Origin: Bacillota bacterium
GTDB taxonomy: Bacteria; Bacillota; Clostridia; Christensenellales; CAG-138
Direction: 5' to 3'
Assembly: GCA_016288175.1 (NCBI GenBank)
Contig: JAEEYN010000061.1
Coordinates: forward strand, 1-11,304
DNA length: 11,304 nt
The notes below the pieces were generated by a model that was not told the origin of the DNA, made no database searches, and saw only the letters and a list, made by a program, of their open reading frames with translations. This document shows, one piece after another, positions 6,715 to 11,304 of the stretch. How positions within the stretch are numbered: the first letter of the stretch is position 1; every line of letters starts with the position of its first letter. The translations under genes and the position numbers were made by a program.

Positions 6715-8809
6715 TGATCTCACCTCCGTTTTCCTCGTTGAGCTTCTTCATGCGTTCGATACGATCGGTAACGATCTTCGGAGGCTCAACCTTCGGTGCA
6801 TCGGGATGAAGCAGCCAGGTGGCGGCATAGTGGGTATCGGTGATCTTGAACATCGGCGGCTGCTCTTCGAGGTCGATCTGCATAGCGTATTTGTTACGCT
6901 CTGCAAACGCGTCGCCCTGCGGCGGGAAGATCATGTTCGGAGGAGTACCGGGGATCGCGTCGAGCTTTTCCTTGGTATCAAGGTCGGGCATGGAGGCCAG
7001 CAGCGCCCAGGTGTAGGGATGCGCGGGCTCATAGAACAGCTCATCGGCGGTACCGTATTCAACGATCTTACCGGCGTACATAACGGCGATCTTATCAGCC
7101 ATATTTGCAACAACGCCGAGGTCGTGAGTGATGAAGATAATCGAAAGCTTACGCTCGACTTTCAGCTTGTTGATCAGCTCGAGGATCTGTGCCTGGATGG
7201 TAACGTCCAGAGCGGTGGTCGGCTCGTCGCAGATCAGGATGTCGGGGTTCGCGGCAAGCGCGATCGCGATAACGATACGCTGCCTCATACCGCCGGAGAA
7301 CTCGAACGGATACTGACGGTAACGTTCGCGTGCCTTCGGGATACCGACTTCCTCCATCAGCTCGATCGCTCGGATCTGCGCCTTGCGCTTGGTGACCTCG
7401 TGCTCGCGCTTGGAAGCCTCGTCGCAGAGGAACTCGACCATTTCGTCGGAAAGCTCTTCATAGTTGAGCTGTTCCGCGGAACCGAGCTGCTCCTGGAAGG
7501 AATCGCGGGCCCTGATCATGTCGAGGCGGATATTGTTCTGGTAAAGATCGATATCCATCCTGTCCTTGAAGAGCTTCTGATTCCTGTTGAGGTGACGTTT
7601 CTTCTCAACCTTCAGCGCTTCCTGATAAGTATCGACCGCAGCATTGATGCTGGATTTGAAGGTGTAAGCAACGCTGTCCTTGTGGATCGAAAGCCTGTCG
7701 AGGGAGTCCTCGATCATGGTCGAGCACTTCTTTGCTTCTTCCTTCGCTACCTTGAGGTCGATCCTTTCGCCTTCTTTCATCCTCGAAAGAGCGGTGTCGA
7801 GGCTTTCGACGATAACGCTCTTCTTGGAGAATGCCTTATCGTTGGAATTCTTCAGACCGGCGCCGACGCTCTCGCGGAAATCGTTCAGGAACTGCTCGTT
7901 GAAGGTCTGCTTCATCTGAGCGTTGAGCTGATCGATGTCGCCGTTGAATTCCGGCATCGCGTTGGAAAGCTTGCAGTACGCCATCGCGTAGAAGTCGGGC
8001 TTCGGAAGATCGAGAGCCGCCTGGAGAGGCTCGCGCATCTTGCGGAGGATCTCGTCGGTCTGCTCGTGGCTGCCTTCCTTGCGGTACGCGGGGATCGCAT
8101 TCTGAAGCTCAGCAAGAAGTCCGTGCAGCTCTGCATCGCCTTCTTTGATCAGGAAGGGATTGTAGATGTTGTGGGAATCCTTGATGATTCGCTTCATCTC
8201 GGCCGCTACGACCTTCGGCTCTTTGTCGATGGAGTCGATGAGCGCGCCGTCGATGTTCTTTACCATGGACTCGATGCGCTCGCGGTTATAGAGGTAATCC
8301 CTCTCGGTCTTGCTGCCGTCGTCGGTAACGTTGTTGAAGATTTTGAACTTCGAATCAACATCCGCTACGCCGGCTTCCTTCATTTCGGATGCAAGCAGCT
8401 TGATCTTGTCGTTGTAAACGCGCTTTGCTTCGCGCTGGTTCGCCTTGCCGTTGAGGATCATCGCCTCGGTCAGCTGCTTACCGATACGGACGATCGGGTT
8501 CAAGCTGGATAGCGGATCCTGGAAGATCATGGAGATTCGATTGCCGCGGATCTTGTGGAAGTCCTCTTCATCGATCTTCATGAGGTCCTGGCCGTCGTAG
8601 ATGATCTCGCCGCCCTCGGGGAGCGCGTTCTTTGCGAGAATACCCATGATCGCGCGGGCGGTAACGGATTTACCGGAACCGGACTCGCCGACGATCGCGA
8701 GCGTTTCGCCGCGTTCGAGGTCGAAGGAGATGTTGCGGACTGCCTTGACTGTTCCGTTATTGGTACGGAAGGAGATGATCAGGTTTTTAACTTCGAGTTT
8801 CTTTGCCAT
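6707..8809 (-). CDS. oppD: Oligopeptide ABC importer ATP-binding subunit OppD with a very large internal insertion
   Basis: Known role: the partner ATPase of OppF, cytoplasmic, powering peptide uptake. Seen: all cassette motifs are intact in one frame: Walker A GESGSGKS (41-48), Q-loop Gln97, signature SGGMR (505-509), Walker B ILICDEP (Asp528, Glu529), switch His562, and the AHPYTWALL segment near 596. Typical OppD is about 330-350 residues; this one has 700. The excess is one block at about 131-473 inside the helical subdomain, charged and mostly helix-forming. The C-terminal tail keeps the family outline, but Asp633, Asn639, Asp646 and Thr664 stand where four iron-sulphur cysteines normally lie. 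The start overlaps the oppC stop as TAATG, with AGGAG 10 nt upstream. The active-site motifs suggest a working ATPase; the role of the insert is unknown. Confidence 0.93.
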   Translation of the reverse strand: MAKKLEVKNLIISFRTNNGTVKAVRNISFDLERGETLAIVGESGSGKSVTARAIMGILAKNALPEGGEIIYDGQDLMKIDEEDFHKIRGNRISMIFQDPLSSLNPIVRIGKQLTEAMILNGKANQREAKRVYNDKIKLLASEMKEAGVADVDSKFKIFNNVTDDGSKTERDYLYNRERIESMVKNIDGALIDSIDKEPKVVAAEMKRIIKDSHNIYNPFLIKEGDAELHGLLAELQNAIPAYRKEGSHEQTDEILRKMREPLQAALDLPKPDFYAMAYCKLSNAMPEFNGDIDQLNAQMKQTFNEQFLNDFRESVGAGLKNSNDKAFSKKSVIVESLDTALSRMKEGERIDLKVAKEEAKKCSTMIEDSLDRLSIHKDSVAYTFKSSINAAVDTYQEALKVEKKRHLNRNQKLFKDRMDIDLYQNNIRLDMIRARDSFQEQLGSAEQLNYEELSDEMVEFLCDEASKREHEVTKRKAQIRAIELMEEVGIPKARERYRQYPFEFSGGMRQRIVIAIALAANPDILICDEPTTALDVTIQAQILELINKLKVERKLSIIFITHDLGVVANMADKIAVMYAGKIVEYGTADELFYEPAHPYTWALLASMPDLDTKEKLDAIPGTPPNMIFPPQGDAFAERNKYAMQIDLEEQPPMFKITDTHYAATWLLHPDAPKVEPPKIVTDRIERMKKLNEENGGEING
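6721..6727 (-). promoter_or_regulatory. Ribosome binding site deciding the oppF start
   Basis: The minus strand reads GGAGGTG, then 6 nt, then ATG at 6714. It lies inside the last codons of oppD. This near-perfect site makes ATG 6714 the start rather than the in-frame GTG at 6723, which lies within the site itself. Confidence 0.88.
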
Positions 8810-10362
8810 TAGTCATCAGCTCCTCTCAGGGACGGGTTGAATGCATCGCGCAGACCGTTGCCGAACAGGTTGAACGCGATCATCATAAGAGCGATAACGG
8901 CAGCGGGGATCAGCAGGATATGCGGATATTCTGACAGGAACTCCTTGCCGTCTGCCATCATGGTACCGAGAGAAACGGTGTCACGGCTGTTCAGGTTGAC
9001 GATTCCGAGGTAGGAGAAGGTGGACTCGCTCATGATAATGCTCGGGATGACGAATACGGAACTGGTGATGATAGTACCGATCGCGTTGGGGAAGATATGC
9101 CTGAACATGAGTCGCATATCCTTCGCGCCGAGCGTTCTTGCAGCGAGGATGTACTCCTGGTTCTTGAAGCGGTAGAACTGAGTACGAACAAGGGATGCGG
9201 TTCCGATCCAGCCCGTGACACAGAATGCCATTAGCAAGCCCGAAAGCACTGAAGCTTTACCGGTGTTGACGAGGTGCATCTGGAACAGCGTAACGATGAT
9301 GTAAAGAGGCATACGCCAGAGGATATCGACGAGACGCTCGAGGAGCATGTCGACCCAACCGCCGTAATAACCTTCGATCGCACCGAAGATCGCACCGAAA
9401 ACGAAGCAGACGACTGCGACGCTGACGGAGAGGACAAAGGAGGTACGAAGACCGTACGCCATACGCGTTGCGATATCGTAGCCGCCGCCGTCGGAACCGA
9501 AGACGAATGAAGGAGCATGGCCCTCTTCATACTGATAGTAGTTATAGTAGAGGACGCGGATCTTGTACATCGAGCCCATTGTCTTCATGTAGACGAGCTC
9601 GCCGTTGCTGTCGCGGAGGAAGTTGTCAATGAAGCCGTTTGCCTGAACCTGTTCAAGGTTCATGACCTGACCTGCTTCGTTGATCGGGTATCCCCTGCTG
9701 TTGCGATACCAGAGGTTCGCATCATCGCCGCTTCCGCCGTAAGGACTGGATTCATCGATGAGGGGGTAAAGGACCTGGGTCTGGTGCTCCTTCTCCCAAT
9801 CGAGGATCTTAGCAAGGTCGTCAGCAGAGACCTGCAGGAACTGATAACCGATCAGCTGATAGGTGCTGACGCGTGCATTGCGCTTAATGACCTCTTTGCC
9901 GTCTTCGATAACGGTCTCTTCACCGCCGAGCTTAAGAACGGGGTTGAAGAAGGATTCGTAGCCGATGTTCCAGCTCTCCGCGCCTTTGCCTTCGGCGTTC
10001 TCGGCGTTGATGCCGATACCGACAAGGTACATCAGATACTTGTCGTTAAGGCTCATGTTCTTGCCGCCGTCGAAGATAACGGTCTTGCCGATAATGAACT
10101 CGGGGTTCATCTTCTTGTAGGTCATGTCGCTCTTTTCGCCGAGTTTATACCTTGAAACGAAGGGAACGATGATCGCATAAAGGATGATGATCGCAAGCAC
10201 GATCGCAGCCGCGACGGAAGCTTTGTTCTTGCGGAAACGGATCAATGCATCTTTGAAGTAACCGATGGGCTTTGTTTTGAGAGCCTTATCATGGATCTTC
10301 TCATCCTGCTGGACAAAACGGAATCTGTCCTTGGAAATCGTTGTATAAGTATTATCTGCCAT
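8809..10362 (-). CDS. oppC: Oligopeptide ABC importer permease OppC with a large extracytoplasmic domain
   Basis: Known role: OppC pairs with OppB to form the membrane channel for peptides. Seen: 517 residues against about 300 for the family. An OppC-type N-terminus and first helix (about 50-69) are followed by about 215 hydrophilic, tyrosine-rich residues (71-285). The usual FG(S/T)D segment at about 288 then leads into the permease core, with helices near 306-330, 338-362, 370-392, 428-447 and 480-505. The EAA loop that contacts the ATPases is at 404-427 (LAARTLGAKDMRLMFRHIFP). The C-terminus, NLFGNGLRDAFNP, is typical. By the inside-positive pattern the extra domain faces outward and could touch the binding protein. 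Start: GGGAGAGAG lies just upstream. The gene begins 3 nt after oppB and shares TAATG with oppD. Confidence 0.94.
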   Translation of the reverse strand: MADNTYTTISKDRFRFVQQDEKIHDKALKTKPIGYFKDALIRFRKNKASVAAAIVLAIIILYAIIVPFVSRYKLGEKSDMTYKKMNPEFIIGKTVIFDGGKNMSLNDKYLMYLVGIGINAENAEGKGAESWNIGYESFFNPVLKLGGEETVIEDGKEVIKRNARVSTYQLIGYQFLQVSADDLAKILDWEKEHQTQVLYPLIDESSPYGGSGDDANLWYRNSRGYPINEAGQVMNLEQVQANGFIDNFLRDSNGELVYMKTMGSMYKIRVLYYNYYQYEEGHAPSFVFGSDGGGYDIATRMAYGLRTSFVLSVSVAVVCFVFGAIFGAIEGYYGGWVDMLLERLVDILWRMPLYIIVTLFQMHLVNTGKASVLSGLLMAFCVTGWIGTASLVRTQFYRFKNQEYILAARTLGAKDMRLMFRHIFPNAIGTIITSSVFVIPSIIMSESTFSYLGIVNLNSRDTVSLGTMMADGKEFLSEYPHILLIPAAVIALMMIAFNLFGNGLRDAFNPSLRGADD

Positions 10363-10365
10363 AGC

Positions 10366-11304
10366 TTATCTCTCTCCCATCTTGATGCGCGGATCGAGGA
10401 ATCCGTAGCTAAGGTCGGTAAGGATACCGGCGAGCAGACCGATCAACGTGTAGAACATTGCGGTTCCGACGAACAGGTCGTAGTCGGGTCCTGCCAGTGA
10501 CTTAAGGGTCAGGTCGCCGACGCCGGGGATCGCGAAGATCCTCTCAAGAACCATTGAACCGCCCATGATGCTGAGGAAGGTACCGATGATAACGGGAAGG
10601 ATCGGGACCATTGCGTTCTTCAGCGCGTGGTGGACAACAGCCTTAGACTGGGTGAGGCCCTTTGTTCTCGCAAGCAGCATGTAGTCGCTCGTCAGAGCCT
10701 CGGTGAGCTCCGCACGTACGGTACGCGCAAAGTATGCGATCTCGTAGAACGCACTCGCCATGATCGGCAGCATCAGTGAATAGATCATCTTCCATGTGAA
10801 CAGACCTCCCGCTTCAGCCTTTGACGCCATGACCAGCGGGAACCAGCCAAGCTTGAACGCGAGGAAGTACTGCAGGAAGAATGCGAGTACGAATGACGGA
10901 ACGGAAATAAAGATAACGATGATTACCGAAATCACGTGGTCGATCCAGGTGTTCTTCTTAAGTGCTGCGAAGATGCCGAGCACGACGCCGAGAGGCAGAC
11001 CGACGAGGATCGAAAGAACATTCACGAGAATAGTCGGAGGCATACGCTCGGCGATAACTGAAGAAACGGGCTTCATGTAAGCAACCCTAAGGGAAACGCC
11101 GAGGTCGAAGAGAGGGGAGTCAACAACCTTCTGCAGGCTGCCCTTCATATAGAAATGTTCGCCTTCTCCGATAGTTGCGATGTAAACATCGGGATTATCA
11201 ATTTTATACCTTGAATCTTCGATTTGAATATCAGCGGCTGTGATCGTAGCGGGTCCTGTTACGTCGATCACACCGAGGATCTGCTGAGGATTCTTTGCAA
11301 GATC
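10366..11304 (-). CDS. oppB: Oligopeptide ABC importer permease OppB, 5' end cut by window edge
   Basis: Known role: the second channel subunit of the peptide importer. Seen: 312 codons, open to the right edge with no start needed inside the window; the GTG at 11271 is internal. The core begins near visible residue 66 (FDLGVSLR), with helices at about 88-113, 121-151, 176-194, 229-252 and 280-301. The EAA loop is at about 208-231 (LLARTKGLTQSKAVVHHALKN), and the typical C-terminus GFLDPRIK is present. The first 65 visible residues are hydrophilic, longer than the usual stretch between helix 1 and the core, and helix 1 itself is not in the window. This subunit is therefore also enlarged on the outer face. 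The TAA at 10366-10368 lies 3 nt before oppC. Confidence 0.93.
   Translation of the reverse strand, partial: DLAKNPQQILGVIDVTGPATITAADIQIEDSRYKIDNPDVYIATIGEGEHFYMKGSLQKVVDSPLFDLGVSLRVAYMKPVSSVIAERMPPTILVNVLSILVGLPLGVVLGIFAALKKNTWIDHVISVIIVIFISVPSFVLAFFLQYFLAFKLGWFPLVMASKAEAGGLFTWKMIYSLMLPIMASAFYEIAYFARTVRAELTEALTSDYMLLARTKGLTQSKAVVHHALKNAMVPILPVIIGTFLSIMGGSMVLERIFAIPGVGDLTLKSLAGPDYDLFVGTAMFYTLIGLLAGILTDLSYGFLDPRIKMGER

Noticed and set aside
5590..6723. GTG at 6723 as the start of oppF
   Set aside because: The GTG lies inside the GGAGGTG ribosome site that serves ATG 6714.
6638..8512. 624-codon open frame on the plus strand, antisense to oppD
   Set aside because: It mirrors the oppD frame, has no recognisable domain and no convincing ribosome site. 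Such long antisense frames come from the codon bias of the real gene.
6707..8809. OppD as a sequencing or assembly fusion of two genes
   Set aside because: Walker A and Q-loop lie before the insert and signature, Walker B and switch His after it, all in one frame and in normal order. That is one cassette with an insertion, not two joined genes.
1..11304. CRISPR arrays, tRNA or rRNA genes, insertion sequences, phage genes
   Set aside because: No regularly spaced repeats, tRNA-like cloverleafs, transposase motifs or phage proteins were seen on either strand.

Overview
The window looks like a chromosomal segment of a moderately GC-rich Bacillota bacterium, most likely a member of the Clostridia. 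The reasons are strong AGGAGG-type ribosome sites, consensus sigma-A promoters, short intergenic gaps, standard stop codons, and gene families typical of gut Clostridia. The family placement is an inference. All supported genes lie on the minus strand, so the window reads right to left as four transcription units. No RNA genes, CRISPR arrays, insertion sequences or phage genes were seen.

Right half (about 5133-11304): the distal part of an oligopeptide/dipeptide ABC importer operon. The order is oppB (5' end cut by the window edge), oppC, oppD, oppF, then a small three-helix membrane protein of the DUF3899 type, closed by a strong terminator at 5133-5172. The genes are separated by 3 nt or overlap. 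No substrate-binding protein is visible; it would be expected upstream, beyond the right edge. The subunits are unusually large. OppC carries about 215 extra residues outside the membrane. OppD is 700 residues because about 340 residues are inserted between the Q-loop and the ABC signature. OppF has a smaller helical insert. OppD also lacks all four cysteines of the usual C-terminal iron-sulphur motif.

Middle (about 3864-5115): a single-gene unit for tRNA-guanine transglycosylase (tgt), with its own extended -10 promoter and its own terminator.

Left half (1-3832): two related MATE efflux transporters flank an M28 zinc aminopeptidase. The right-hand MATE gene has a perfect TTGACA-N17-TATAAT promoter. 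The aminopeptidase follows it after a weak hairpin and ends in a strong terminator. The left-hand MATE gene has its own promoter and runs off the left edge. The two MATE promoters share a 16-nt block that is identical at 15 positions.

Most of the window is ordinary housekeeping and transport DNA. The part most worth a second look is the enlarged Opp transporter, whose extra domains sit on both faces of the membrane.
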